From a beta proteobacterium AAP99 (GTDB lineage: Bacteria > Pseudomonadota > Gammaproteobacteria > Burkholderiales > Burkholderiaceae_C), in NCBI GenBank assembly GCA_001295775.1, contig LJIA01000010.1, positions 149,697-213,696 on the forward strand: a stretch of DNA of 64,000 nt, read 5' to 3'. The notes under the pieces are model-generated. The model ran no database searches and was not told the origin of the DNA. It saw nothing but the letters and a program-made list of their open reading frames with translations. Of this stretch, positions 8,899 through 17,546 are shown in pieces (position 1 is the first letter of the stretch; each line of letters opens with the position of its first letter). Both the position numbers and the translations under genes were made by a program.

Positions 8899-9777
8899 AT
8901 GGATCTCGTGAAGGACTATGACGCACTGCGCCCCGAACTGAAGCTCTCGCGCCGCGGGTTCGTCGGCACCGCCGCCGGAATCGGGTTTGCCGCAGCGACC
9001 CTGCCTGTATCCGCGCAGACGATGATCACCACGGACTCGCACGGCCTGGAAACGGGTTGGACGAAGGTGAAGGTCGGCGCGGCCGAGCTGCCGATCTATG
9101 TGGCCAAGCCCGCGGGCAAGAAGGGTCTGCCGGTGGTGCTGGTGGTGCAGGAGATCTTCGGTGTGCATGAGCACATCGCGGACGTGGCGCGCCGCTTTGC
9201 CAAGCAGGGCTATCTGGCCATTGCCCCGGAGCTGTTTTTCCGTCAGGGCGATGCCAAGACCTACACCGACATCGCCAAGCTGATCAGCGACATCGTCAGC
9301 AAGGTGCCGGATGCACAGGTCATGAGCGACCTGGATGCCGTGGCCGCCTGGGCGCGCGCTGGCGACGGTAGTGACAAGCTCGCCGTGACGGGCTTCTGCT
9401 GGGGCGGACGCATCACCTGGATGTACACGGCCCACAGCAAGGCGGTGAAGGCCGGTGTGGCCTGGTACGGCCGGCTGGTGGGTCAAGGCAGCCCCAACAC
9501 GCCGCGTCACCCGCTGGACGTGGTGGCCGAGCTGAACGCGCCGGTGCTCGGCCTGTATGGCGAGGCCGATACCGGCATTCCCATGGACACGGTCTGGAAG
9601 ATGGAGGACGCCTTGAAAACCTCGGCCAACCCCGCTGCCAAGGCGAGCCAGTTCAAGGTCTATGACCAGGCACCGCACGCCTTTCATGCGGACTACCGGC
9701 CCAGCTACCGCAAGGACGCCGCCGAGGACGGCTGGAAGCGCTGCCTCGCCTGGTTCAAAGCGCACGGCGTGGTCTGA
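8899..9777 (+). CDS. Dienelactone hydrolase family protein with Tat signal
   Basis: Alpha/beta hydrolase of the dienelactone hydrolase (DLH) family, 292 residues. The catalytic set is visible: Glu85 in VVQEIFGV, nucleophile Cys167 in GFCWGG, Asp224 in GEADTGIP and His260 in APHAFHADYRPSY. Unlike classical cytoplasmic DLH, the protein starts with about 40 extra residues containing SRRGFVG (Arg18-Arg19) followed by a hydrophobic Ala/Gly-rich stretch ending VSAQ, a twin-arginine export signal, so it probably acts in the periplasm. The ATG at 8899 has GAGGAG upstream. Physiological substrate is unknown; other ester or lactone substrates are as likely as dienelactone. Two hairpins follow. Confidence 0.88.
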   Translation: MDLVKDYDALRPELKLSRRGFVGTAAGIGFAAATLPVSAQTMITTDSHGLETGWTKVKVGAAELPIYVAKPAGKKGLPVVLVVQEIFGVHEHIADVARRFAKQGYLAIAPELFFRQGDAKTYTDIAKLISDIVSKVPDAQVMSDLDAVAAWARAGDGSDKLAVTGFCWGGRITWMYTAHSKAVKAGVAWYGRLVGQGSPNTPRHPLDVVAELNAPVLGLYGEADTGIPMDTVWKMEDALKTSANPAAKASQFKVYDQAPHAFHADYRPSYRKDAAEDGWKRCLAWFKAHGVV

Positions 9778-9790
9778 GTCGGCACCACCG

Positions 9791-9808
9791 GCCCCCGAGG
9801 CCGGGGGC
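9791..9808 (+). other. GC hairpin after dienelactone hydrolase gene
   Basis: A 7-bp stem (GCCCCCG/CGGGGGC) with a 4-nt loop, 14 bases after the hydrolase stop. It lacks a T-run, so termination here would be weak. A TTGACA hexamer follows immediately at 9809-9814. Confidence 0.4.
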
Positions 9809-9841
9809 TTGACAGCTTTTCTATACTTTCTGCATTGCTTG

Positions 9842-9870
9842 AAGCGCGCTGCTCACCCGGCGCGCTTTTT
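9842..9870 (+). terminator. Rho-independent terminator upstream of ZIP gene
   Basis: AAGCGCGC and GCGCGCTT form an 8-bp stem around a 10-nt loop, followed by further T residues. It ends transcription from the hydrolase, or attenuates a leader if the TTGACA at 9809 is part of a promoter for the ZIP gene. Confidence 0.75.
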
Positions 9871-9913
9871 GTTTCGTTGATCGCCCCGGCTCGCCGGCTC
9901 CCACTGAAGCAAC

Positions 9914-10696
9914 ATGTCCACCCTGTCCGCCATCATTCTGGCCACCCTTGCGTCCGGCGCGCTGAGTATGGCGTTGGCCGGTCTGATCGCCTACACCATG
10001 CTGGGCAAGGTGGTGGAACGCATGGTGAGCTTTGCCATCGGGGTGCTGCTGGCCGCGGCGCTGCTGCACCTGATCCCGGAAGCCACGCAGAGCCAGGCGG
10101 ATGTGCACCATCTGTTTGCCGTGCTGCTGGGGGGCATCTTCCTGTTCTTCATGCTGCAGAAGACCATGCTCCTGCGGCACAGCCACCATCACGAGCACGA
10201 CGGCCATCACCATGACCACGGCTTCAACGCTCGTGAGGCCGGCCCCGGCGGCTATCTGATCCTCATCGGCGACGGTCTGCACAACTTCTGCGACGGCATC
10301 CTGATCGCCGCAGCCTTCCTGATCGACTGGAAGCTGGGCATGCTCACGGCGCTGTCGATTGCCGCGCACGAAATCCCGCAGGAAATCGGCGACTTCATGA
10401 TCCTGCTCTCGAACGGCTTCTCCAAGACTCGGGCCTTTGCCTTCAACATGCTCGTGAGCATGATGAGCGTGGCCGGCGGCGTCGCGGGCTATTTCCTGCT
10501 GGATACCGCCCAGGAGGCGCTGCCCTACGTGATCATGCTGGCCGCCTCGAGCTTCATCTACATCGCCATGAGCGACCTGATTCCCTTTGTGAACCGCTCA
10601 AGCCGTGAGCGCGGCTACTTTGCCGATGTCGCGCTGATGGGGCTGGGAGTTGCCTTCATCGTGGGCGCGCACATGTTGGTGCCGCACGCGCACTGA
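9914..10696 (+). CDS. ZIP family divalent metal transporter
   Basis: Inner-membrane metal (zinc-type) uptake permease of the ZIP family, 260 residues with about eight hydrophobic segments. The cytosolic loop between TM3 and TM4 is a histidine-rich metal-binding stretch (residues 89-102, HSHHHEHDGHHHDH). The metal-site helices carry the ZIP signatures HNFCDGI (TM4) and HEIPQEIGDF (TM5). The ATG at 9914 is the first in frame after the terminator. A long palindromic repeat begins 1 bp after its stop codon. No Zur-type operator is recognisable upstream. Confidence 0.93.
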   Translation: MSTLSAIILATLASGALSMALAGLIAYTMLGKVVERMVSFAIGVLLAAALLHLIPEATQSQADVHHLFAVLLGGIFLFFMLQKTMLLRHSHHHEHDGHHHDHGFNAREAGPGGYLILIGDGLHNFCDGILIAAAFLIDWKLGMLTALSIAAHEIPQEIGDFMILLSNGFSKTRAFAFNMLVSMMSVAGGVAGYFLLDTAQEALPYVIMLAASSFIYIAMSDLIPFVNRSSRERGYFADVALMGLGVAFIVGAHMLVPHAH

Positions 10697-10806
10697 ATGG
10701 CCGATTTCAAATAATTCTATCCGGGATGAATGGCCATTTTCCGCACGTAGCAAGCGGAAAATGGCCAATCATGCATTCTGGAAAATCAGTCCGAAAATGA
10801 ATGATT
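10697..10806. repeat. Long palindromic interspersed repeat, copy 1
   Basis: AT-rich imperfect palindrome filling the convergent gap between the ZIP gene and the sulfurtransferase. The core is a perfect 14-bp stem, TGGCCATTTTCCGC and its complement, around a 9-nt loop (10730-10766). Outer arms contain TGGCCGATTTCAAAT on the left and GTCCGAAAATGA on the right. Similar outer and core boxes recur at 33325, 42480 and 52690. It may also act as a bidirectional terminator. Confidence 0.75.
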
Positions 10807-10808
10807 GC

Positions 10809-11654
10809 TCAGCCCTTGGCCACCGGCCGCGTGCGGTCCGCCACCCATTCGCTCCAGCTGCCGGCGTACATGGGCGGCGTGCCCAGCCCGGCCAGCTCCA
10901 TGGCCAGGACGTTGTGGCAGGCGGTTGAGCCTGAGCCGCAGCTCATCACCCACTGCTCGGCTGGCGTGTCGCCCAGCACGGCCTGCAGCTCGCGACGCAG
11001 CTGATCGGCAGGCTTGAAGCGGCCGTCCGGCTCCAGGTTGTCCTTGAAGAAGCGGTTGCGGCTGCCCGGGATGTGGCCGGCCACCGGGTCGATCGGCTCC
11101 ACCTCGCCGCGAAAGCGCTCCGGCGCCCGGGCATCCAGCAGGGTGAATCGCGGCTCCAGCAGATTGGCTTCCACGACGGCCACGTCAATGGCCTGCACCA
11201 GCGGGGCGGCCGGCTGAACATGCCCCGGCGCCGGGCTGGGTACCGCCGTCGTGCTATCGCCACCCGCGGCCAGCCACTGCGGCCATCCGCCATCCAGAAC
11301 CGCCACGGCCTCCAGGCCCAGCCAGCGGCACATCCACCACAGGCGTGCGGCAAACATGCCGCCCGAAGCGTCATAGACCACCACCTGCATGCCGTTGTGC
11401 ACCCCGCGGCTGCCGAGCCACTGGGCAAACTTCTCACGCACCGGCAGTGGGTGGCGGCCGTTCGCGCCGGTCTTGGGCGCGGAGAGGTCGTCGTCCAGGT
11501 GCGCGAACTGTGCGCCGGGGATGTGGCCTTCCGCGTATTGGCGGCGGCCCAGCTGGACATCCATCAGATCGTGCCGGCAGTCGAACACCGCCACGCTCGC
11601 GCCGCTGGCCAGCAGCTTGCGCAGGGCGGGGGCACTAATCAGCGTTTGAAACAT
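10809..11654 (-). CDS. sseA: 3-mercaptopyruvate/thiosulfate sulfurtransferase (tandem rhodanese)
   Basis: Transfers sulfane sulfur from 3-mercaptopyruvate or thiosulfate to thiol acceptors or cyanide. The 281-residue protein has two rhodanese domains: an inactive N-terminal one (about 1-135, with FDCRHDL, GHIPGA and VVVYDASGGMFAARLWW) and a catalytic one (about 155-281, with LLDARAPERFRGE, GHIPGS and the active loop). The persulfide Cys239 lies in CGSGST. The CGSG pattern resembles mercaptopyruvate sulfurtransferases (CG-S/T-GVT) more than thiosulfate enzymes (CRKGVT), so the MST assignment is preferred. Its start overlaps the end of the DMT transporter gene by 20 nt, indicating one transcript. 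Confidence 0.88.
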   Translation of the reverse strand: MFQTLISAPALRKLLASGASVAVFDCRHDLMDVQLGRRQYAEGHIPGAQFAHLDDDLSAPKTGANGRHPLPVREKFAQWLGSRGVHNGMQVVVYDASGGMFAARLWWMCRWLGLEAVAVLDGGWPQWLAAGGDSTTAVPSPAPGHVQPAAPLVQAIDVAVVEANLLEPRFTLLDARAPERFRGEVEPIDPVAGHIPGSRNRFFKDNLEPDGRFKPADQLRRELQAVLGDTPAEQWVMSCGSGSTACHNVLAMELAGLGTPPMYAGSWSEWVADRTRPVAKG

Positions 11655-12576
11655 TCATCGTTTCCTTTGTGGGGATCGGCGCCCGGGTGTCTGATGCATC
11701 GCCGGGCGTGCTCGCCAAGAGTGTGGCGGCGCGAATGGTAACGAGCGTGGCCACCACGCCAGCTGTCAGAACGATGACGATGCCGGTGATTGCCATTGGG
11801 CCCAGCGCATCTCCAGCGACCCACACGCCGAGCAGACTGGAAAACACGACCACCGTGTACTGCAGGCTGCTGGTCAGCAGCGTCTTGCCGCGCGAGAAGG
11901 CGCGCGTCATGGCCAGTTGCGCTGCCAGCGCCAGCACGCCGATCGCCAGCAGCACGGCCCAGCCGCGAGCCGACGGCCACACCATGCCAAACAGCGCCAT
12001 GCCCGTCAGCCCCACCAGCGCCGTGACCGCGGAGTGATAGAACACCGTGCGCCATTCCGGCTCGCCCAGCTTGCCCAGCGCGCGGATGTTCCAGTAGGCC
12101 AGGGCAGACAGCAGCCCGGAGAGCAAGCCCAGCAGCGCCGCCCCCGTGTCACCTTGGGAGAACACGGGCCGCAGCAGCAGCACGATGCCTGCAAATCCAA
12201 CGACGATGCAGGCCAGCAGCGCCCAGCGCAACTGCCTACGGCCACCCAACACGGCGGCCAGCACCGTGAACAGCGCCACGAACAGCGGCGAGGTGTAGTT
12301 CAGGGTCGTGGCCGTCGCCAGCGGCAGCACGCTGATGGCGTAGAAGAACAGCGTGAGCGCCGCCACGCCGCTGCCCGTGCGCTGTACCTGAAGGCGCACG
12401 TGCGGCGTACCGAAGGGCAGGCGATGCCAGGCCATCCACACGCCGAGGATCAGCGCCGCGACCACGCCACGAAAGAACACCGCCTGACTGACAGACACCT
12501 CGACCGATACCAGCTTGACCAGCAGGCCCATCACGGCAAACAAGAGCGCGGCCAGCAGCATCCAGAGTGATTGCAT
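11635..12576 (-). CDS. DMT superfamily (EamA) transporter
   Basis: Inner-membrane permease or exporter of the drug/metabolite transporter superfamily, 313 residues with about ten hydrophobic helices arranged as two EamA repeats (about 1-135 and 145-285). Typical signatures are the N-terminal ALLFAVMGLLVKLVS, FFRGVVAALILG, and the TATTLNYTSPLFVALF segment ending the first repeat. Substrate cannot be inferred. It is first in a two-gene operon with the sulfurtransferase, which could hint at a sulfur metabolite, but this is speculative. Confidence 0.88.
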   Translation of the reverse strand: MQSLWMLLAALLFAVMGLLVKLVSVEVSVSQAVFFRGVVAALILGVWMAWHRLPFGTPHVRLQVQRTGSGVAALTLFFYAISVLPLATATTLNYTSPLFVALFTVLAAVLGGRRQLRWALLACIVVGFAGIVLLLRPVFSQGDTGAALLGLLSGLLSALAYWNIRALGKLGEPEWRTVFYHSAVTALVGLTGMALFGMVWPSARGWAVLLAIGVLALAAQLAMTRAFSRGKTLLTSSLQYTVVVFSSLLGVWVAGDALGPMAITGIVIVLTAGVVATLVTIRAATLLASTPGDASDTRAPIPTKETMNVSNAD

Positions 12577-12783
12577 GGGCCGGCAGTGTATGGGCTCGGA
12601 TGAGGGAGTGACTTCGGCGCCGCGGGTCTGAATGACACCGTTTCAAAGCGCGACCCCGCCGGCTTGCCGTCCGAGGCAGCACAGTTGGTTCGCGCAGTGA
12701 TCGCGTCGCGCAGTCACTCCACCTCAGTGCGTGCAGCGCCGGGGTCATTCCGCCATGCTGCGTGCTGCGCTAGCCTCCGCAGC

Positions 12784-14409
12784 ATGAATACGGAGACAGA
12801 GAAGACCTACGACTACGTGATTGTCGGGGCGGGCACGGCGGGGTGCCTGCTTGCCAACCGCCTATCGCGCGACAAGGACACCACGGTCGCGCTCGTCGAA
12901 GCCGGCGGCAATGACAACTACCACTGGATCCACATTCCGGTGGGCTATCTCTACTGCATCAACAACCCGCGCACAGACTGGATGTACCGCACCCAGGCCG
13001 ACCCCGGCCTGAACGGCCGCAGCCTGATCTATCCGCGAGGCCGCGTGATCGGTGGCTCATCGAGCATCAACGGCATGATCTACATGCGCGGCCAGGCGGC
13101 TGACTATGACGCCTGGGCCGCCGGTGACGGCCATGGGCCCAACCCCGGCTGGCGCTGGGACGACGTGCTGCCCTTCTTCAAGGAGCACGAGGCCTATCAC
13201 GGCGGCGCCGACGACATGCACAACGACCGCGGCGAGTGGCAGGTCAACCGTCAGCGGCTCTCATGGGAGATCCTGGACGCCTTCCGCGAGGCGGCGGTGC
13301 AGGCCGGGCTGCCACGCAAGGACGACTTCAACCGCGGCGACAACGAGGGCGTCGGCTACTTCGAGGTCAACCAGAAAAAGGGCTTTCGCTTCAGCGCCGC
13401 GCGTGCCTTCCTAAAGCCCATCCTCGCCCGAGACAACCTCTCGCTCTTCATCCACGCGCCGGTGCAGCGCCTGCGCTTCGAAGGCCGGCGCTGCACCGGC
13501 CTGGCGGTGCGTCGCGAGGACGGAGTGGTCGTCAACTTCCACGCCAACAAGGAAGTCATCCTCTGCGCCGGCGCGGTGAACACGCCGGTGCTGCTGGAGC
13601 GCAGCGGCGTGGGGCAGGGCGAGCGCGTATCTGCACTGGGCGTCCCGCTGGTGCACGCTTTGCCTGGTGTGGGCGAAAACATGCAGGATCATCTGCAGGT
13701 GCGCATGGCCTTCAAGGTGCAGGGCGTGAAGACGCTTAACACCCTGGCGAGCAACTGGATGGGCAAGGCGCGCATCGGGCTGGAATACCTGCTCACGCGC
13801 ACCGGCCCGATGAGCATGGCCCCCAGCCAGCTCGGCGCATTTGCGCGCAGCAGCGAGCGGCACGAGCGCGCCAACGTGCAGTACCACGTGCAGCCGCTCA
13901 CGCTGGAAGCCTTCGGCCAGCCGCTGCACAGCTTCGATGCGTTCACTGCGAGTGTGTGCAACCTGCGGCCCACCAGCCGCGGCAGCATCCATGCGGCAAG
14001 CAGCGACCCGGATGCCGCGCCGGTCATCACCCCCAACTACCTGGCCACGGACGAAGACCGGCAGGTGGCGGCCGAGTCCATCCGGCTGACGCGGCGCATC
14101 GCGTCCCAGCCTGCTTTGGCGCGCTACCGGCCCGAGGAGTTCAAGCCGGGCATGCAGTTCGTCTCGGACGCGGATCTCGCCACCGCGGCCGGCGCCATTG
14201 GCACCACCATCTTTCACCCTGTGGGTACGTGCAAGATGGGCCCGGCGGCCGACCCGCTCGCCGTGTGCGACGCCCAGGGCAGGGTGCACGGCGTGGGTGG
14301 GTTGCGTGTGGTGGACGCCAGCCTGATGCCGACCATCACCAGCGGCAACACCAATTCGCCCACGCTGATGATGGCCGAGAAGATTGCGCGCGACATCCGT
14401 GGGCGCTAG
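12784..14409 (+). CDS. GMC family FAD-dependent oxidoreductase (choline dehydrogenase-like)
   Basis: Flavoprotein of the glucose-methanol-choline family, 541 residues, oxidising an unknown alcohol. The FAD-binding GAGTAG (15-20) opens a standard Rossmann fold, signature 1 is RGRVIGGSSSINGMIYMRG, and signature 2 is GAVNTPVLLERSGVG. The active-site His is probably His478 in FHPVGTCKMG, paired with Asn522 in SGNTNSPT. Sequence style is that of the choline dehydrogenase/alcohol dehydrogenase AlkJ-like subgroup. There is no signal peptide. The ATG at 12784 is chosen because the Rossmann fold starts 10 residues later; in-frame codons back to 12664 look noncoding. No betaine genes are nearby, so choline as substrate is not supported by context. 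Confidence 0.9.
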   Translation: MNTETEKTYDYVIVGAGTAGCLLANRLSRDKDTTVALVEAGGNDNYHWIHIPVGYLYCINNPRTDWMYRTQADPGLNGRSLIYPRGRVIGGSSSINGMIYMRGQAADYDAWAAGDGHGPNPGWRWDDVLPFFKEHEAYHGGADDMHNDRGEWQVNRQRLSWEILDAFREAAVQAGLPRKDDFNRGDNEGVGYFEVNQKKGFRFSAARAFLKPILARDNLSLFIHAPVQRLRFEGRRCTGLAVRREDGVVVNFHANKEVILCAGAVNTPVLLERSGVGQGERVSALGVPLVHALPGVGENMQDHLQVRMAFKVQGVKTLNTLASNWMGKARIGLEYLLTRTGPMSMAPSQLGAFARSSERHERANVQYHVQPLTLEAFGQPLHSFDAFTASVCNLRPTSRGSIHAASSDPDAAPVITPNYLATDEDRQVAAESIRLTRRIASQPALARYRPEEFKPGMQFVSDADLATAAGAIGTTIFHPVGTCKMGPAADPLAVCDAQGRVHGVGGLRVVDASLMPTITSGNTNSPTLMMAEKIARDIRGR

Positions 14410-14439
14410 CCCGGATTTGCGTCGCTAGATCAAGCGTTC

Positions 14440-14494
14440 ATGCGGTTCTTCAGGCCAAAGTGGCTGGAGAACCGCACCAGACAAGCGGAAAGGC
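14440..14494 (-). repeat. Short GC-hairpin repeat (TTTCCGCTTGTC family), copy B
   Basis: Read on the minus strand this is 53 bases matching the element at 21517-21569 at 46 positions. It has the core GCCTTTCCGCTTGTC followed by a 12-bp hairpin (plus-strand arms 14442-14453 and 14464-14475, loop containing CCACTTTGG). It lies between the convergent GMC and Mpo1-like genes. Confidence 0.8.
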
Positions 14495-14511
14495 TTGTGG
14501 TGCGCCCGCGA

Positions 14512-14835
14512 TCAGAACTTGATCTTGCCCGTGAGGATCTGGAACCACATGCGCCAGTCGCCCATGAAGCTGTACAGCGGCTGCTTGAAGCTGGCGGGCT
14601 TGTTCTTCTCGAAGCCGAAGTGCCCGACCCAGGCAAAGCCGTAGCCGCACAGCAGGGCATAGAGCAGGTAGATCGGCTGGCCGCGCCACAGGCCGGCGGC
14701 AGCAATCAGCAGCGCCAGCGAGGAGCCGACAAAGTGCAGGCGCCTGCAGGTGCGGTTGCTGTGCTCGCTCAGGTAGAAGGGGTAGAACTCGGCAAAGCTC
14801 GTGTAGCGCTGCGGTGCGGCGGTGGTCTCGCTCAT
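14512..14835 (-). CDS. Mpo1-like (DUF962) membrane protein
   Basis: Small integral membrane protein of the DUF962/Mpo1 family, 107 residues. The yeast founder Mpo1 is an Fe(II)-dependent dioxygenase in phytosphingosine alpha-oxidation; the bacterial role is not established. Conserved features are the N-terminal FAEFYPFYLSEHSNRTCR with its His, RRLHFVGSS, two to three hydrophobic helices (about 34-75), GHFGFEKNKPASF with His and Glu, and PLYSFMGDWRMW. The histidines match those proposed to bind iron in the family. It stands alone, convergent with the GMC gene. Confidence 0.88.
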   Translation of the reverse strand: MSETTAAPQRYTSFAEFYPFYLSEHSNRTCRRLHFVGSSLALLIAAAGLWRGQPIYLLYALLCGYGFAWVGHFGFEKNKPASFKQPLYSFMGDWRMWFQILTGKIKF

Positions 14836-14886
14836 GGTGTCTCCTCGGTCTTCTGTTGTGCAGCGTAGAACCGGTGCCGCCGCGCT

Positions 14887-15696
14887 TCAAGCTGCAGCCT
14901 GAAGGTGCGCAGCCAGTGCCTTGAGCAGGGCGTCCGGCGCCTCGCTCATGATCTGGTGACCGGCGCCGTCCAGCACGATGAGCTTCGCGCCCGAGATTGC
15001 GCCCGCCACGGCCTTGCCGACCTTCGGCGGCGTCATCTGGTCTGCGCTGCCCGCCACCACGAGGGTGGGGCAGTCGATGGCCTTCAGCACTGCCTCGGAC
15101 GCCGAGTAGGCGTTGCAGGCCGCAAAGTCAGTCGGCAGCACCTCGGCACCGTTCCTGACGTGGATGCGGTGCATCAGTTGCAGCGCCCCCCAGGGCGTGG
15201 CGAAACCGGGGCCGGGCGCCTGCGGTTTGTGCGAGAAGCCGCCCCAGGCGCTGGAGAAACTCCAGGCATTGATCATGTCCATGGCCTTCGCGGGTGCTTC
15301 GCGTGTGGCGACAAGCAGTGCATCACTCACCTTCATGGGCAGTGCGGTGCCGACCAGCGTCAGACTGCGCGCGCGCTTCAGTCGGCCGGCAAGTTCAAGG
15401 CCGATCAGGGAGCCCATGCTGTGGCCCACGACATGCACGCGGTCCAGGCCCGCTGAGGTGAGCGCAGTGGCGACAGCGTCTGCCATTGACTCGACGCTTG
15501 TGCAGAGTGGCCCGGCGCTCTGGCCATGCCCGGGCAGGTCGATCGCCAGCGTGTTGTAGCCATGGTGGGCGCACCAACGGCTCTGCAGGATCCAGACGGA
15601 ATGGTCGTTCTGCGCGCCGTGGATGAAGAGCACGCTGGGCTTGGCGGCGTCGAAGGCCTTGCCGCCGGTGTAGGCATGCAGGTCGCCGAGCTTCAT
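14887..15696 (-). CDS. Alpha/beta hydrolase
   Basis: Serine hydrolase of the alpha/beta fold, 269 residues. The oxyanion region is LFIHGAQNDHSVW, the nucleophile elbow is GHSMGS (Ser93), the acid is probably in VVAGSADQMTPP, and the base is the His in DGAGHQIMSE near the C-terminus. The ATG at 15696 overlaps the stop codon of metY (ATGA), so the two are translationally coupled. The coupling suggests a role beside homocysteine synthesis, for example releasing an acyl or ester product, but this is inference. Substrate is unknown; it resembles general esterase/proline-iminopeptidase-like hydrolases. Confidence 0.87.
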   Translation of the reverse strand: MKLGDLHAYTGGKAFDAAKPSVLFIHGAQNDHSVWILQSRWCAHHGYNTLAIDLPGHGQSAGPLCTSVESMADAVATALTSAGLDRVHVVGHSMGSLIGLELAGRLKRARSLTLVGTALPMKVSDALLVATREAPAKAMDMINAWSFSSAWGGFSHKPQAPGPGFATPWGALQLMHRIHVRNGAEVLPTDFAACNAYSASEAVLKAIDCPTLVVAGSADQMTPPKVGKAVAGAISGAKLIVLDGAGHQIMSEAPDALLKALAAHLQAAA

Positions 15697-17009
15697 GACT
15701 TCATCACCCGTTCTGCGGACTTGAGCGCCCGCTTGAGATCGTCGATGAGGTCGTCTGCAACCTCCAACCCGATGGATAGGCGGATCGTGCCTTGCGTGAT
15801 GCCGCTCTTGGCCAGATCCTCGTCCGCCACGCGGAAGTGCGTCGTGGACGCCGGGTGAATGACCAGCGACTTCGCATCGCCCACATTCGCCAGGTGGGAG
15901 AACAGCTTCAGGTTCTCGACAAAGGCCCGTCCGGCCGCGCGCGTGCCGCGAAGATCGAAGCTGAACACGGCGCCGCAGCCGCGCGGCAGCAGGCGCTTTG
16001 CCAACGCCTGGTCCGGATGGCTGTCCAGCTCCGGGTAGCCCACACGCTCCACCAGCGGGTGGGCGGCGAGCATGTCCACGACCTTGCGCGTGTTGGCCAC
16101 GTGCCGCTCCATGCGCAGCGGCAGGGTCTCGATGCCCTGCAGCAGAAGAAAGGCAGTGTGCGGGCTCATGCAGGCCCCGAAGTCGCGCAGACCTTCGCGC
16201 CGGGCGCGAAGCAGGAAGGCGCCCACGGTCGATTCCTCCGTGAACACCATGTTGTGGAAGCCGGCGTAGGGTTCGCACAGCTCGGCAAAGTGACCGCGCG
16301 CAGCATGGGCGGCCTGCCAGTCAAAGCGGCCGCTGTCCACCAGCACGCCACCAATCGCCACGCCGTGGCCGCCCAGAAACTTGGTGGCGGAATGGAAGAG
16401 CAGGTCTGCGCCGTGCTCGAAGGGGCGCATCAGCCAGGGCGAGGTGAAAGTGCTGTCCACCAGAAGCGGCAGGTGATGCGCGTGGGCGATCTCGCTCACG
16501 GCGGGAATGTCGAGCACGTCCAGCCCTGGGTTGCCGAGCGTCTCGCCGAACAGCAACTTCGTGTTCGGGCGAATGGCTGCGCGCCACTCGTCCAGGTTGC
16601 GCGGATTGACGAAACTGGTCTCGATGCCGAAGCGCCTGAGCGTGTAAGCCAGAAGATTCTGGCTGCCGCCGTAGAGTGAGCGACTGGCCACGATGTGGCT
16701 GCCGGCGCCGGCAATCGTGCAGATGGCCAGATGCAGTGCCGCCTGCCCGCTGGCCGTGGCAATCGCACCGATGCCGCTTTCCAGCGTCGCGACGCGTTCC
16801 TCGAACACCGCCACCGTGGGGTTCGAGATGCGCGAATACACATGACCGGCCCGCTCCATGTTGAACAGGCTGGCGGCGTGCTCACTGTCCTCAAACACGA
16901 AGGAGGTGCTGGCGTAGATCGGCGTGGCGCGCGCGCCGGTGGCGGGGTCCGGTCGGGCACCTGCGTGTAGCGCCAGGGTGTCGAAACCGGGATAGGGACG
17001 ATCACTCAT
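15693..17009 (-). CDS. metY: O-acetylhomoserine aminocarboxypropyltransferase (O-acetylhomoserine sulfhydrylase)
   Basis: PLP enzyme of the Cys/Met metabolism family that makes homocysteine from O-acetylhomoserine and sulfide; 438 residues. Diagnostic stretches are [24 protein letters not shown] at the N-terminus in the MetY style, [43 protein letters not shown], and the PLP lysine in [12 protein letters not shown]. Length and the N-terminal motif separate it from the shorter MetZ type encoded at 41265. The ATG at 17009 is preferred over one 21 nt upstream because the family starts just before [12 protein letters not shown]. It is divergent from the CBS gene and coupled to the hydrolase downstream. 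Confidence 0.92.
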   Translation of the reverse strand: MSDRPYPGFDTLALHAGARPDPATGARATPIYASTSFVFEDSEHAASLFNMERAGHVYSRISNPTVAVFEERVATLESGIGAIATASGQAALHLAICTIAGAGSHIVASRSLYGGSQNLLAYTLRRFGIETSFVNPRNLDEWRAAIRPNTKLLFGETLGNPGLDVLDIPAVSEIAHAHHLPLLVDSTFTSPWLMRPFEHGADLLFHSATKFLGGHGVAIGGVLVDSGRFDWQAAHAARGHFAELCEPYAGFHNMVFTEESTVGAFLLRARREGLRDFGACMSPHTAFLLLQGIETLPLRMERHVANTRKVVDMLAAHPLVERVGYPELDSHPDQALAKRLLPRGCGAVFSFDLRGTRAAGRAFVENLKLFSHLANVGDAKSLVIHPASTTHFRVADEDLAKSGITQGTIRLSIGLEVADDLIDDLKRALKSAERVMKS

Positions 17010-17093
17010 GGGATGGGCCCGCGGTTGCAATCAATCGAGGCTGGGATAGTATCTGTCGAACCCCTGAGACGAGCGTGAGCACGAGGAGGCGCC

Positions 17094-17546
17094 ATGAAGG
17101 TTTACGAGATCCTGAAAGTCAAGGGCGACGTGCTGTTCACCGCCAACCCGGACATGCCGTTGGCCGAAGCCATCAAGACCATGGCCGAGCGCGATATCGG
17201 CTCGTTGGTTGTCATGGAACATGGCGATCTGGTCGGCATGCTGACCTTCCGCGAAATCATCGAGACCCTGCACAAGCAGGACGGCAGCGTGGGGACCACA
17301 CGCATACGTACCGTGATGGATGACGCGCCGATGACCTGCACGCCCGACACTGAGGTCAATGAGGTGCGCCGCATGATGCTGGAGAAGCACACCCGCTACC
17401 TGCCGGTCATGAACGCCAAGACCCTGCTGGGCGTGATCTCCTTCTACGACGTGGCCAAGGCCGTGCTTGAAGCCCAGAGCTTCGAGAACAAGATGCTGAA
17501 GGCGTACATCCGCGACTGGCCCGAACCCGAGGAAAGCACGGGCTGA
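17094..17546 (+). CDS. CBS domain-pair protein
   Basis: Protein of 150 residues made almost entirely of two CBS domains (about 8-62 and 75-132), forming one Bateman module that typically senses adenosine nucleotides. Visible repeats are LAEAIKTMAERDIGSLVVME...GMLTFREI and VNEVRRMMLEKHTRYLPVMN...GVISFYDV. No catalytic domain is attached, so it probably acts by binding partners. The start has a strong GAGGAGG ribosome-binding site. It is divergently transcribed from metY over an 84-bp gap; whether it regulates sulfur metabolism is unknown. Confidence 0.9.
   Translation: MKVYEILKVKGDVLFTANPDMPLAEAIKTMAERDIGSLVVMEHGDLVGMLTFREIIETLHKQDGSVGTTRIRTVMDDAPMTCTPDTEVNEVRRMMLEKHTRYLPVMNAKTLLGVISFYDVAKAVLEAQSFENKMLKAYIRDWPEPEESTG

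Noticed and set aside
12664..12783. N-terminal extension of the GMC oxidoreductase
   Set aside because: The FAD Rossmann motif begins 10 residues after the ATG at 12784; the upstream 40 codons look noncoding and carry no export signal.
14887..16278. Apparent 463-residue frame joining the alpha/beta hydrolase to upstream sequence
   Set aside because: The upstream part is metY read in another frame; the hydrolase starts at 15696 with the ATGA overlap.
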